Assembly: GCA_030512295.1 (NCBI GenBank)
Contig: JAULSR010000002.1
Coordinates: 806,001 to 870,000, forward strand
Direction of reading: 5' to 3'
Length of the DNA stretch: 64,000 bases
From: Bombardia bombarda
Taxonomy: Eukaryota; Ascomycota; Sordariomycetes; Sordariales; Lasiosphaeriaceae
This document shows positions 42,901-55,551 of the stretch, one piece after another; positions within the stretch are counted from its first letter, which is position 1; each line of letters opens with the position of its first letter. The translations under genes and the position numbers were made by a program. The notes under the pieces are model-generated. The model ran no database searches and had not been told where the DNA came from. It saw only the letters and a program-made list of their open reading frames with translations.

Positions 42901-43773
42901 AAAGGCGGTTGTAGAGTTAACGGTAAAACTTGAGTCCGTTGTCGATTCGACTGTAGAAGTGGTTGTGAAACTTGTGGTCGAGTTGGTCGTAGTTGTGACA
43001 AAAACGCTGGAGTTGAGGGTTGAAACAACAGTAGATGTTGGAACTGATGTAGGCAAGCAGCTCTCCGCTGTAGAGGTCGCGGTATAACATCCATCATATG
43101 GGGTTTCCGACGGACCTTCTGGACATTGCAGCCAGGTGGCGATGCATGGGTCCACAGGTAAGGAGGCCGAAGTTGTGCTTGCAATAACGGTGGTAAAACT
43201 TAATGATACCGGGGGATCACTAGTCGGAGTAAATGTGAAGGAAGGTTCGACTGCAGATGTGGGAGCCGATGTATTGTACGAAGTTGTGATGTCGGGAATG
43301 CTCGTTGTGTTGGAGGGATCCGAGTGAGGTAAGGGCGCAAGTGTTGATACTGGTCCACTGACACAGCTGGGGTCGGAATAGAAAGCGGTTGAGCAAGTCT
43401 GTCGAGCTTGCAGCAGCCTCCTCTTCTTTGATCCATGACACTCGACAATACTTGAGATGCAAGTATCAGTCGTGTCCGGTAATCCTTCATCTCGAAGTCG
43501 CAACGCTCGGGGTAGTGTTGGGTCAAATGATGACTTGGCGCCAACTGCCGGAAGCGTCTTGCGAAGGAATATGACCACAGCAACAAGCACCAGAGTAACA
43601 GCCAGGGCCGTCACCAGGCCATATATCCGCAAGAAAAACGGTCTCGAGGTTGGATTCCCGGTTTCTGCGAGGCATCAAGTTAGCGTACGTGCATCCTGTG
43701 TATGAGGAGGAGTTGAATCCGTACTTGAAAGCTTGATCTTCTTTCCTTCCTTCTTTCCCCTAGCGGTGGCCAT
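39939..43773 (-). CDS. Large Ser/Thr-rich DUF3433 membrane protein
   Basis: Three exons (43773-43725, 43664-40605, 40552-39939) with introns of 60 and 52 bp give 1240 residues. The short first exon MATARGKKEGKKIKLS is basic and cytosolic; exon 2 opens with a membrane anchor (YGLVTALAVTLVLVAVVIFL). A Ser/Thr-rich region of roughly 600 residues follows, including a six-residue repeat TTVSSS. After it come further helices (WVLDAILAILAVQVLVVVYA, SACVDAVFGALLLGLLGLVL) and a DUF3433 module completed by exon 3 (TFSPYSPLSTGEARP, ASEFLIVVLAGLPYRAGQLR). The C-terminus is Gly/Glu-rich. The exposed Ser/Thr tract is probably O-mannosylated and wall-spanning, as in wall sensors, but the function of DUF3433 proteins is not established. 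Intron 1 has a perfect GCTAAC branch point, which supports the early exon. Confidence 0.85.
42203..42372 (-). repeat. 18-bp coding minisatellite (TTVSSS repeat) in the DUF3433 gene
   Basis: About nine imperfect 18-bp units encode the hexapeptide TTVSSS and variants. The antisense strand is open through the same stretch because of its repeat composition and is not a gene. Confidence 0.85.
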
Positions 43774-46700
43774 CTTGGAAATCGAATCGCTGGGAATGGC
43801 CAGAGCGATGGTTCAGGGCTCATCGAGGAGCACAACAGAGAGGTATTGTTCGATGCTGTTTGGGCCAACCGAACGAGATCGACATGATGTTGACAAGAAT
43901 TAGAGACCAAGGCTGGTGGTAAACACAATGCCATGGTGGAAGCCAGTCTCGTAAAAGAGGCCACTAGGATTTGGCGCAAAAAATGGAGATGGGCTTCAAT
44001 CGGGCGGGAATAGTAGCGCAAAGGTTTCGGACCGGCTATGCCAGCCGCGGCTGAGGGCATTCTCACCAGCCATCGCCATCTGCAGCCAATCTGGACAGCC
44101 ACAAAGCCGAAGCTAGAAATGATGGGCCATCCAGGACAATCGATGGCAATCTGGATCGTCAATCCCGCACCTGGTGCCTGCATGGCGACAATCTCGTTCA
44201 CGAACCAGTAATGATCTGCGCCAAATATGATATTTAGCTAGCTGATAGTTGATGAATGATGATTTGCTGGCGGTAGTTGATGGCGGCTGACGATGGCTAC
44301 CTGAGGTAACTGTGCCCAGGCAGATTTACGGTTCACCATGGAAGCTACCGACTACCTAGGTCGGAAGGCACCACCTACCTTACCTATTTTGGACACCAAT
44401 GCGGTTCACACCTTGATAAGTCAGCCAGCCCTATGAGGCGGTGCTGCAAGCCACATTTAAATGGTTTGGAGCCCTTCTTTTACTATCAAACCTCAAACAA
44501 GTTCCGTCCTCATCGTTTCAACTCAGAAAGCTCTCGGATCGTCGAGGAATGTGAATATCGGACTGAGAAATCTCTGTGGTATGACACGCGGAATATTCGG
44601 ATTATTTCTGCGGAGCAATGACATTCCGACTACCTACTGCAGCTGAATGCGAAAGAAGCAACAGGCCTCGTATTCGTGGGCACTGATGCAACCTACTTGG
44701 TCTCATTGCAGCTACAGTGTCACGAAATAGCATAATATTAGCATAACCACTACGACATTCCCATCCTTCTTCCTGGTTGTGATTTTTTAAGCTTGTAAAT
44801 TATCAAACCAACAGCCAGACATTATCCATCATTTATTGTGCCTTCTAAATGCCAGACTATGTCTATCGGTCAGATCCGTCAAATACATTTCTTTTGGAGA
44901 TCTCTCCTTTTGGTTGTGTGGGTGATTTATTTCTTTTTAAGCTCACACAATGTACGCTTTCCACTTTTGTTTTCCTTCATTAAAGTTTCATAAAGTCCTC
45001 ATGCATCAACATATGTTCCTACTACACCCTGCTGCGTCTATTCACTCAAACGACATCAATAACGTATTATGAAGTGATGCATACGTGTTTCCGTAGGATG
45101 CATTCACTTTATAATGCAATGCATAACAAACCAAAGTCTTTCTAATCAGGTAGTTACCACGATATGTCCACCACTGATGCTAAACATGGGCGTGTCATAT
45201 TGAGTCTACTGCGAAGATGCCAGTTTAAAGTCATGGTAACTGCCCATCTACCTTACTCAAGGTATATAATACAATATTTGTCACAATATTTGTGTCTGGC
45301 TGAAAGTTGCTGTAGGCGGTTTTCTTTCATGGATGGAGCAGAAGCTGAAACAAGATCTAACCTACACATGTTGACATAGGCTTATGTTCAGTGCCTAGCC
45401 GGCTTTTGAAACTACCTGTTGTACATCTTAGTCATTATTTGCAGCCCAGGGAGTTAGCCAAGCAAATGTAAAAGACGCAGTAGGAGGACAACCTCATCAC
45501 TGAAAGAAGATCCAGGGTTTGGCCATAAAGAATGTTAAAGTTACGCAGTAGACTACTGCCTTGTGAAACACCGCTATAGAATACACTCAAAATCTAATCC
45601 TTTATTTGTTATTTTACAGAGCGATGTTTGTATGGCATACATTATGGTAAAATACGACATGGTTGCGGCTCAACAAAGAATCCTCAGGATGATGATGCTA
45701 GACACTTTTGGGCTCAATCATCCTATTATTTTGATGTGCTTAGATTGAGTAGAAGTAACAGTTGGAAGCAGCTATTTCTGCTATCTCACTGAGCATTGCG
45801 AGATGATCAGATGGTTTTGTGGTACTTGCCTAACTATAGTAGTAAGTTGATTTATGTCTTGGGCCGTTGGGAATATGTGAAGCACGTCGTAGGTTAGAAT
45901 GTCATAATATCAAGGTTGAAGGCAAATGTCGATGCATAAAAGATGTATTGCAGTTTATCTCGGTCTAGATTGAAGAGTTTAGATCTTTCTGCTGCTAGAA
46001 TGCTGATTTCTATTAGCAACTAGTTTAAGATCAATACGTGGTGATTTATGTAAACTTAGCATCAACTTAAACCTCTCTGATACCCTTCTCCTTTTCCCTG
46101 CCCATGTTATTGATCAGGAATCTGCATGCTGAAGGTGAAGCTCCCTCACAGATAACGTCAGATTCTAGAAAGCATTGGATTCGAGGTTCGTATGCAAGAA
46201 TTCTCCCGTTGTCAGCTATCTGGATGGCAAAAAGTCGGGTTATTGATGTTCTGCATGAACAGCTACGATAAGGTGGAGCATGGCAGGACGCAGGTGTCGA
46301 TCAATCCGGCGAGGTGATCAGAATAGGTTGATTCTGGGTACCCTCAACAAACATCGTGCTTGATGAGGTTAAAGAGTGGAGGCAGGAATGCCTTGCATCA
46401 GATCAATCTAGGGTGGGCAAGCGGGCAGGGCCCAGGTCCCTACTTATGAACATCGCCAGGGGTCGTTGGAGGCAGGAGCTATATCCAAGCAACGCACCGT
46501 CGTCGTCTACATCTCAAATAAGAAGATCTAGGCGAGAGGGCAGGAGATAATAACGATATCAGTTTTAAGATCCGGCTGCAGCCTAACTGAATGTCCATCT
46601 GAAATGTCCATGCCCCTGAGAGCTACTTGCGAGCACGGTGTCTGCTGCCGAAAGGAGTAGCATCATTGATCACAAGACTCGGCCGAGAGATATCAAGTCA

Positions 46701-49700
46701 GAAGGCACATGATGGATATTTCCTATCAGAGCTAGGCGTCGAGCTGTTCAACACCCAAGATGCACAGACATGCACACAGGGGACGGGAAGACACGCGACG
46801 ATGCATGGGACCGTTGCCCGCAGACGAAGGAAGAGATAGCCTTGCAAAGATGCAAGATAGTTCTTTTGTTAGTTCACTTCGCTTAGATATTTCCCCATGT
46901 TGTCAAAAGGTGACTGACCCATGCGAAAGCGATCTGATAAGATAGGCAGCCAAGGCTTTCTGCTCAAGGAGCAGCACGCACGGAGGGGTGGAGGTTCTAG
47001 AAAAGCCACTCCGGTATTTTATCGACGTTTGGGGGAAAGCCTGTTTCTGTACATATTCTAGTGTGTCTCTCGAGGGATCCGCTTCCTTGCTTAAGAGTGC
47101 ACCAGCGTGTTTTATATACCAAATAGCGTGCATTCGTGCGCCCGAAATGGATCACTACACATCATGGGCGGGCATGAAGTGCGTGCGTAACTGCATCTAG
47201 TTCTAGGTAGTTGGTTGCGCGTGCGGGTGTGTGTGTGGGGGGGGGGATGGGCGGCGGCCAAGGGAAGCAGACACGTGCGGGATCTGTGATTGTCTCAAGC
47301 TCGAACTCCGAGTTCCATGCCTGTCTGCCTCCCGTCTTTTGCCCAGTCATTCGGTCCTTGGTGCCCAGGCGGACACCTAGATAGCTCCCGTTCTTGGAGG
47401 GCTGTTGGCTAAGACACACTTGTGCTAGAGACAGGCTTGGAACACCGACCAAATGGAAGCCGTTCGTTGTCGACGAGAAGAGCAGAGCTTCTGGTTCTCT
47501 TGTCAGCCCCGACCTCAACCCTTCTTCTTCGGATATAATCTCGGACAGGGGATGCACAGCGCGAGCAACCACCACAAGGTCTGTACCTTACTTCTCAGCC
47601 ACCATCTCCACATGAGCACATTTTCCTGGCTTGGCACTTGGCACGACAGTAGGGCAGTCCAGGGGTTGTGTTGGTCGAGTGCACAAACATGGCCCAACTG
47701 ATAACAGTCCTCTCAACTTGGGAGTATTCGTGGGGAGTAAAGCAAAAAGCAGAAGGCAGCAAAAGCTAAAAAAAATTCATAGAACAAGATAACACCCAGA
47801 TGGAGAATCCCATCTGGAGGAAATCCCATCTGGAGGAGGAAACCCCGCCTGTCGTTTTCTAGCAGTAGCAAAGTTCCATGTGTTGTGGGAATGTTTTATC
47901 TCATCCTTGCCGAATGCGAGATGTCGTTATCCCAAGCAGGCGCTGCACAATCTTGAATGGAGGCCTGGCGGGGATCTGATGGATGTGTGAAGAATCCCGT
48001 TGTGGGGGTTCCCCGGGATTGCACCTACCTACGAAGTACCTACCTACGAAGTACCTTACCTCCATACGCTATAACCCCCGCGCTAGCCACTCGCTTAGCT
48101 GTCCTAGCTGCCTGCCAGTGCTAAATAAGCGCCTATTGAACATTGAGGTAATGCTCCGTCTTGGTTCTAGGTCTCACTGATACTGACACGAAATAGAAAA
48201 AGGAAATAAAAGGATGAAGTTAGGCGACTAGTTAGATAACCATTGATGAAAATGCCAATAGTTATTCACCCTGGGTGTGAAGATTCAGCTCTGGTCTCTC
48301 GTTCCAAGCATCTCCCTAAAAGGCATAGACCTGTACTTTTCAGAGACGGGTACTATCAGGCCAACAGTACTCGCGGCTCGTGGGCTGTTAGTGAGGCTGA
48401 ACATGTTAGTGTGGAAAATGCCGTGTTGGCAGCCTGGGCAGCTTGTCGACTTTATCAGACGGCAGTCATCGGTACTTGGATGGTTTTAGTGGCAGACGAG
48501 CCTGGACCGACACTTACTCCATGTTGACAGACATCCACACCGCACCGTAGATCCCGACGGGCTCTCCCGTCTTCCTCGTATGCTACCAAGACCCATGGGT
48601 TGATATTTTGGTATCCCCTTTTCTTTCCTTTTCTTGATCTTTGCACTTGTCCCGTGCTTGACCCAGGGAATCAAAGGCTGGGTCTCTTCACACATGGTTT
48701 TGAAAGAAGCATCCGGATATTTGTGTAACTTACGTTAAAAACTTGGATGGGTTCTGCGCACACCTTCACCTAAGGTAGCAGGGTACGCTGAGCCCTTGCT
48801 TGTGTTCTGCGGCCTTATTGGTTAGTACCGTATCTTTCCCGGCCACAAGGCGGCAGTTTGCTGGGTTGGATGGGAGGATGGCTGCAGGGAAAGAGGGGCA
48901 CCTTCCCGCCGTTCCCGTCTTGTCGTTGACGTTGGCAGAAACAAGTCCGTCGGTCTCCTTGGGCGGGGGAGAAGGGCACAAATCAGTCGATAGTCTGAGT
49001 TCGCGTCGCACTTGGTTTTGTGACTGCACCGATATTCTTAAAAAAGAAATCTCCGAGCTTTTTTTGACTTTTGGGGTCTTCATCGCGAAGTGAATTGGCA
49101 TCATTCAGCGTCCTCTTCCTTCTCGCGTACTCGACGAATCTTAACAGCAGTCAGTGAAAGTCAGATGTTGTTTCTTTGTCAAGTTGCACCCTTTTTTTGG
49201 GGGGGGGGGTATTTTCCGTTCCTTGTCGTCGCGGACCTTGTTTCTCGACCGCCACGGCGAATCCTTACCCACTGCCTTGAGTGGCGAGTCAACGATCAAT
49301 TTGGGATGCATCTGCATCTCAACAAGCAGGAGCCCTCTCGCTCTGCTCATCCAAGCTTACTTGTTCCTACGGTGCTGCGCTTGTTGACTGGATGAACATG
49401 TGATGGCCCAAAACCATCTCGAACCACGGCACATCACCGCTGTAATGTTTGGTTTTAGGATCAGTCACTTCCTTCACAGTCTCGGCCAGCCAACGACATC
49501 AACAACGATTCAAGCCTCGCAAAGATCATTAGTGGGTGCGTGTGAATTTGTCACCTAGGTAGCGTGTAGTGGTATTTAGGGTCATTAGCGTGGTGCTTGG
49601 TATCTCCTTGAACAGAAGCCGTTCCGTGATAACCTGCGACGGTGGTGATTTATTGTTTCCCGAAACCTTGCTTTGCCTACCCTGTAGTGCTAGTCTTTTA

Positions 49701-52700
49701 GGCGCGGTATTAGCGGATTTGCATGCGGCCGAGATGTCCGGCCCCTCACTGCCTTAGTCTAACGGCGGTTACTGGATGCATCGAACAGTGGTGATATTGA
49801 CATGTCACATGGGTGAAATGTGATCATGAAATACCACATATTCCCCAGTGTTCCAGAACTGTCGCATAAATTGCCCACGAGGGGGTGAGAGTAGGCACTT
49901 TCACTCACCCGATAGATAAGGTTATATCCAAACGTGGCGTAAGCCTGCTTGTTCGACCAGTCACGACACCGGGTCGGTTCACGCATCACCAGAGATTGGA
50001 CGCATCTACGTCTCCCCCGCAAGGAGAAGCCTGAAACTGGGAAGCATGGAGTTCTAGGCCAAGCCATCCCCATATTGCGTGCATTCAAGCCATCACTGAC
50101 AGTGACCCGATAGGTTGTCTGTGAACTAGCTAACCGGTGAAACACAGCTGACCGAGCTGTGATGATGGAAGCTTATAGTTGCGATTGATGATGCCAATTG
50201 GTGATGATCACCGTGTTGATGAGTGCAGTCAAGCTGGGCAGTCGGCTTGCTTCCCATGACCGTCAATGTAGGTTGATGCACTGCTCACTGCTCGAGATGG
50301 ATTTTGTCGGACCCCGTACATACCAGCATCTAGTTGCTCTCCATTGGCGGGGAAGGCGATATGCATATAGTGTTCTGATATTAGCTGGATCTGCTCTGCT
50401 AGAACCAGAGAGGGGTGACCGTGAGGTGGTGAGGCCACTGGTGGAAACGTCTAATGCCTGATGCATTATCCTGATAAGGAACTTGAACGGGTCTCAGTCA
50501 ATAGGAATGTTTCCGCATCTCATGCGAATAATCCCTCGTGCTGTTCGTCGATTCGATGGGAGTCTCGTTGGAGAGAGACCTCAGTACAGAGTACGCAGAG
50601 CTGGTTTGGATACTTTAGCGCAAGAACGTCGTGTAAGTGAAACCTCAAAACAACCAGTAGGTAGGCAACCCTGGATGGAGACTGGGTTGCGAAGCCAGAA
50701 AACACCACCATTTCGCCCTTCGAGTTAAGCTAGTAGTAATAAGGTTGGAGACTTTTAGCCTGCCAACTTCTCCTTCGTATCCCGCGTCGATCAAATACCT
50801 TCGATTGCGAATTGGCTTGTTCTTCCACGGGCCTTATCTGGATGCGACGTGCACTCCCCAATGTTAAGGTACCTCGACAGGGTGAGGTGGCAGGGCCGCA
50901 GGGTCCCTCGCTTACGAGAAAGACGAAAAAGGACCTGCCTCTCCGGGCCACCTGTCCATGGCAGGCACAGACGCTAGCCGTTGGTGCCAGACCTTGTCTC
51001 GAGATTGTATCTGTACCGAAGTACCTTGGGCGAGTGGTCGCGGTGCGCTTAAAACTACCGGAACAAGCCGCAGCTCAATGCGACCGGCCAAAAACGGCGC
51101 GAGAGTGCCATTATATCGACCAGGTGTGTCGACAGGTCAGATCAGGGACGTGGTGGAAGTGGAAGAGCGGAGAGGTTCGGGAGATGGGACAAGAAGACGG
51201 TGGGTTGCAAAAGTTGGGTGAACTCCGACATGGAATTTACCGAACAAAAGATCCGATTTTGGCAAATAGATCGCACAGGTAAGAGGACGCATAATAAGCG
51301 TAGGAGTCGACACGCAACCTCTAGCGATTGGTACGCGTGAGTGGCACATACGAGGAGTCATGGATGGGCTCAGAGATCTCGTGCATGGCATGTTGGTCAA
51401 TTCAGAGGTTGTCCGAGTGGCCTTCCATGTTATTTGAGGGGGAGAGGAGGATTCAGGAAGAGGGGAGGGGGGCTCAAGACCGGTATACTTATACACCGGA
51501 CCGAACACAACTTGTAATGGCGGTGTGAAAACCACCATTCATCCCCGTCTGTGTGGATGTCCAGGTATAGATGGAATTGACTCAAAAGCCGTTGTCATCT
51601 TGTGTCGTCCCTGTGGTGGGATTGTCGGACGGCAGGCGAGTTCTCTTTTTAAGGTTGGCAGCTTGGTTAGCTTGCGGAAAGAATACATGGAGAAAAAGAA
51701 CCAGCCCGTGCGCTCAAAACTTGAAGAGGGTGCACTACGTATCGGTACTGCACTATTTACAGGTAAGGATCAGTGGGGAGCTGCCGCTAGTCAGGAAGGC
51801 GGCCAATTGGTTAAGGTACCTAGATGGATGCTGTGTAATGACATGGATGCTACCTCTAGATGCGATTGTCCCTAAATGTAAAAATCAAGTCGGGTCAGCA
51901 TCGTACACTGACGCATTATTCTTTACGTAAAGCCTTTAGCTAGGCTAATTACACAGAGAGCAAGAATCAACTGTGTCATGCCTGATGAGATTGATCTGAC
52001 GATTGAAGACTGCATCGTGGCTTGCCCGTTGGTAGGGAAGGAACCAAGGACAGTGACACACCTCTGCTATTCCCGGGTGACCCCACACCAGGTAGCTCCT
52101 ACCACACAATTGTTAGTGGCCTACCTCATTTGCGCCTTCCGCACAGAGGCTCGATAGGTACATTAGTTTGTGCGTTCTCAGGGCTTGTAGGTGGTCTGCC
52201 TCAATCATCATCTTCTAGTCGCGCTTCAGACACTTTCTACCTTTAATCCTCACCCTGCCCACCCAGCCTGCTCTTTACGCAAGGCAGATCACACCGACAG
52301 CGAAGGAGTAAGCGGATCACCTTCGTACTAGATATCGTTGTGCTTGCTACCTGTACTGGGCTTTGCTGTGCCCACGCCGTGCGGATCGCGGTTGGCTGCT
52401 GGTAAAGGGAATTGGCAACGATTATGGAAATGGGAATGGGACGCTGACGGATGGATGGATGAGCCAACAGAAGTGGCAGTTGAGTCCGCTGGAATAGCCA
52501 ACGCCCACCGACTGAGTACCCTCTCCCAAACGCGGGGGTGTGCTTCCTACCTAGTGCACTCAGTACGCTGCACGCACTCCATCCACCCTCACACTTTCTA
52601 GGTCCGCAGGCTCAATAGCTCGCTCCTCTCTCTGCAAGACAGGTCGAGTCCGGCAACAGCAACAGCATCGTTGAAGATGCTTAATTTGTCTGATTTATCT

Positions 52701-53669
52701 TGCCACTCATCACGACCGGGTGCGTATTGGCGTTGGTTGACCAATTCGGTTGCTCTTCGTCCACTATGCCACCCCAGGGTTGCACCGCAACACCGTAGCG
52801 CTCTATCTTCAAGTACATGCTTCATGCGGCTCTACGTCCGCATCACTGCTTGCCCCGATATGGGAGGTAATGGAAGGGTTTCTGGGCGGCATGCCAGCCA
52901 GGGCATACAAATACTGCTTGGGGTACGCGGCCGAAGCAGCATCGGCCTGTTGACGCCAAGTGACGTCTTATCGACCGACCATGTCGTCGGGGAGGCAATG
53001 AAATGGCTGATCGGTTTGCTCTCATCCGCCTTCTTGATCGACGACGGATGGCTGACACTCGGGACTGAGCATACACAGTATAGACACACACTACCTTGCG
53101 GTGCTGGTATGGTTCGGACTGGGCGATAAATTGCGTAACACTCCATACCGTCCATGGTTCGCGGTGGCTCCCCGGTCTGAGCCTGCCTGCCTTGCCTGTC
53201 TGACTGCCTGCCCGGCCTCCCTGCTAGTCAGGTAGACGTGGACGGACGGGGCGCTTATTACAGAAGACGTTAACGTTCGGAGGGAGTCTAGTGCATGCTC
53301 AGTGCATACTAAGTGTATGCGGGCGTCCACGGGTGGTGCAGGTATCCCGTCCAGGTGTGTGTATCGACGGGCATGCATACTAGGCACGTCCCAGCGTAGC
53401 TTAGTTGGACCCCCAACCCATTATTGACACTCCCTGCTCTGTTCCCTGTCGGCTCCCTACTCCCCTACCTCGTACCCCGGCCACACTGGATGGCCACCCA
53501 CCTCATGCTGTCCTTGTCCAGTAGGATGCCCGTCCTATCCATGGTATGGACCCAGTGGTCTGTGTCGCGTGTGGCTGCAAGTTGTGTAAAACCCAACGCG
53601 ACCCTGCTGCACAGTGCAACACAGGCACCATACATTCCTCTCGTCAACCAACAAATATGCTCTAGAATC
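43774..53669. other. Gene-poor stretch of about 9.9 kb
   Basis: No open frame here shows a domain, signal peptide, intron logic or gene-like composition. The part at about 44.7-46.1 kb is AT-rich; the rest is mixed. Scattered ACCTACCTAGGTA-type simple sequence occurs, for example around 44350 and 48025-48060. I find no recognisable transposon protein, tRNA or rRNA. Non-coding RNAs or heavily degenerated elements cannot be excluded by eye. Confidence 0.55.
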
Positions 53670-55027
53670 ATGCAGCCCTTGCGAAGGTCTAGCCATGAAC
53701 TCGACTTCACGGGCCTAACCAGCGACCCAAAGGAGCGACGTCGGTTACAGAACCGTATTGCTCAACGCAATTCTCGTACGTGTCTGTGGTTCATCTCCAG
53801 CCATCATCACATCAGCTTCCGATTCACTCAGAGGAGCGAGCGAGCGAACGAGCCAGCCTTGACCTCAAACCAATTGCTCCCGCCACCAACTCACCATTTA
53901 TTCATGTACGCATTCTGATACAAGCAGCACAGGGAAGAGACGGGCCGCTACACAGAAAGAGAAACAGAGGCTCCATGGGCTTGCAAGCGGCGGATCCACG
54001 CAGTGTAACTGCCACACACATGGCTGCCAGCCTCCGTCTCAGATGTCAACAGATCTGCCCGTTGACCGTCATTCGAGCCAGGACTCGACCGGTGTTTCTG
54101 GCTCGAGCATGATGAAGGACGCCTCTAGCTATATGGACCTACAGGCAACCAGAGCCGATTCGATGTCCAACTCATTAATCTCGCCCTTGAGTACGGTTGA
54201 CGATGGAAATGACCACGGGTTCGCATCTGGTCTTCTGAGCAGCGGTCACAGTTCGAACCTTGTATCCGGAGACGATGAAGATTACCACTTCGAATTCACG
54301 AGGACGCACGATTTCGACCACTCGTCACTACATATCGACCCAGAGCTACCATCATTGAATCTTATGTCGCAGCAAGACTCCCACCTTCACCATGAGGTAA
54401 GCCCAAACGTCTTCTCGTTCCCTACGCCCAACCATCTGCACGACACTTGGAGGATACCAGTAGCATCCGGCCAATTGAGGGCTCCCAAGTTTCATGCAAA
54501 TCTCAGGACAATATGAGAGATTAACGCAGCTTTTTCAAATATAGACTTCAAAGGACAACAGCGATGACGGTACACAACAGATAACAGCACCGGTGACTCC
54601 AATATCTCAGACATTGGTGAACACGAGTAGCGCCCTCATGATAATCGACTCATCCCAAGAAAAGAGGTCGGCACCAACAACAAGGCCGTCCTCCCGTCGT
54701 CAAAGTCAAGGGATGACACCGCTGCACCTCGGATCACAGAGCGGGCACTGCGGAATCCTGAACCTGCTGCTTCAAAATGGCGCCGAAGTGGATAGTCAGG
54801 ACGAAAAGGGGCGGACAGCGCTCCACCATGCTGCACAGAATGGCCACCGGGAGGTGGCTGACTTACTATTAAGTTGGGGAGCCGATCCCATGATGCTCGA
54901 TTCCGAAGGTCTCAGTGTTTTGCACGTGGCTGTCGCAGCCGGTCACGAGGCCGTCGTGAGACTTTTGGTTGAAAAAGGTGTCGACCCAAATATCAGGAGC
55001 ACCATGATGGCAAAGGCCTATGATTGA
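53670..55027 (+). CDS. bANK-type regulator: bZIP basic region plus ankyrin repeats (ToxE/Apf2-like)
   Basis: Three exons (53670-53775, 53933-54396, 54545-55027) with introns of 157 and 148 bp give 350 residues. Residues 19-45 form a Yap-like basic region: KERRRLQNRIAQRNS continues across the first splice to RKRRAATQKEKQ, with no leucine zipper after it. A Ser/Asp-rich middle part follows. The C-terminus has three ankyrin repeats (MTPLHLGSQSGHCGILNLLL, RTALHHAAQNGHREVADLLL, LSVLHVAVAAGHEAVVRLLV). The basic region plus ankyrins without a zipper is the layout of fungal bANK proteins such as ToxE and Apf2, which switch on toxin or peptide gene clusters from within the cluster. No biosynthetic cluster is visible beside this gene. 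It ends soon after the third repeat, and a coding-like fragment lies 400 bp downstream, so the model may be incomplete. Confidence 0.87.
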
Positions 55028-55431
55028 CTATCAATGGCAAAAGCGCCATACCCTGTCGACATGGGTTCGGAGTACGACAACGATGGTGGACACCCCTATT
55101 ATGGCGGCGGCAGTCTTTTGATTACAACTATGATACCCATGCAATAACAACAAATTAGCAAAACATCAGACTTCAGACGCCACGGCCCTGTATGCTAGAT
55201 GCATGTTACAGGATCTCCAAGGTACGCGAGGACTGATTTTCTGTATAATCAGAGGTTTCAACACAGATGCTAACAACTGGACTTATACAGCGCTCAGATA
55301 TCAGTCTCGAAGTTTTGGTTTTATATAATTAATTATCGTCTATTCAGCACCAGGAGTGGCAAGGCTCGGCTAGTGAATATCAAGTCGTAATGGGCTTTGA
55401 TAATAACATCAAACCTTCGTTGAACGACTAA

Positions 55432-55551
55432 GATGAGCAACAAAGGCAACAGCATTCACTCACCGACGGCGAGATGGAGCTCCAACTTCTCTTGTCACTT
55501 TTGACGACCGAGCAAGGGAAAGAGATTGTTCAAGTCTTGTTGGAGTTTTAG
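55432..55551 (+). pseudogene. Coding-like fragment downstream of the bANK gene
   Basis: A 39-codon frame bounded by TAA and TAG reads DEQQRQQHSLTDGEMELQLL and continues with a Leu-rich helix ending VLLEF. Composition is gene-like and on the same strand as the bANK gene. It could be a lost or undetected last exon of that gene, or a relic. No splice acceptor is clear, so function and status are open. Confidence 0.3.
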
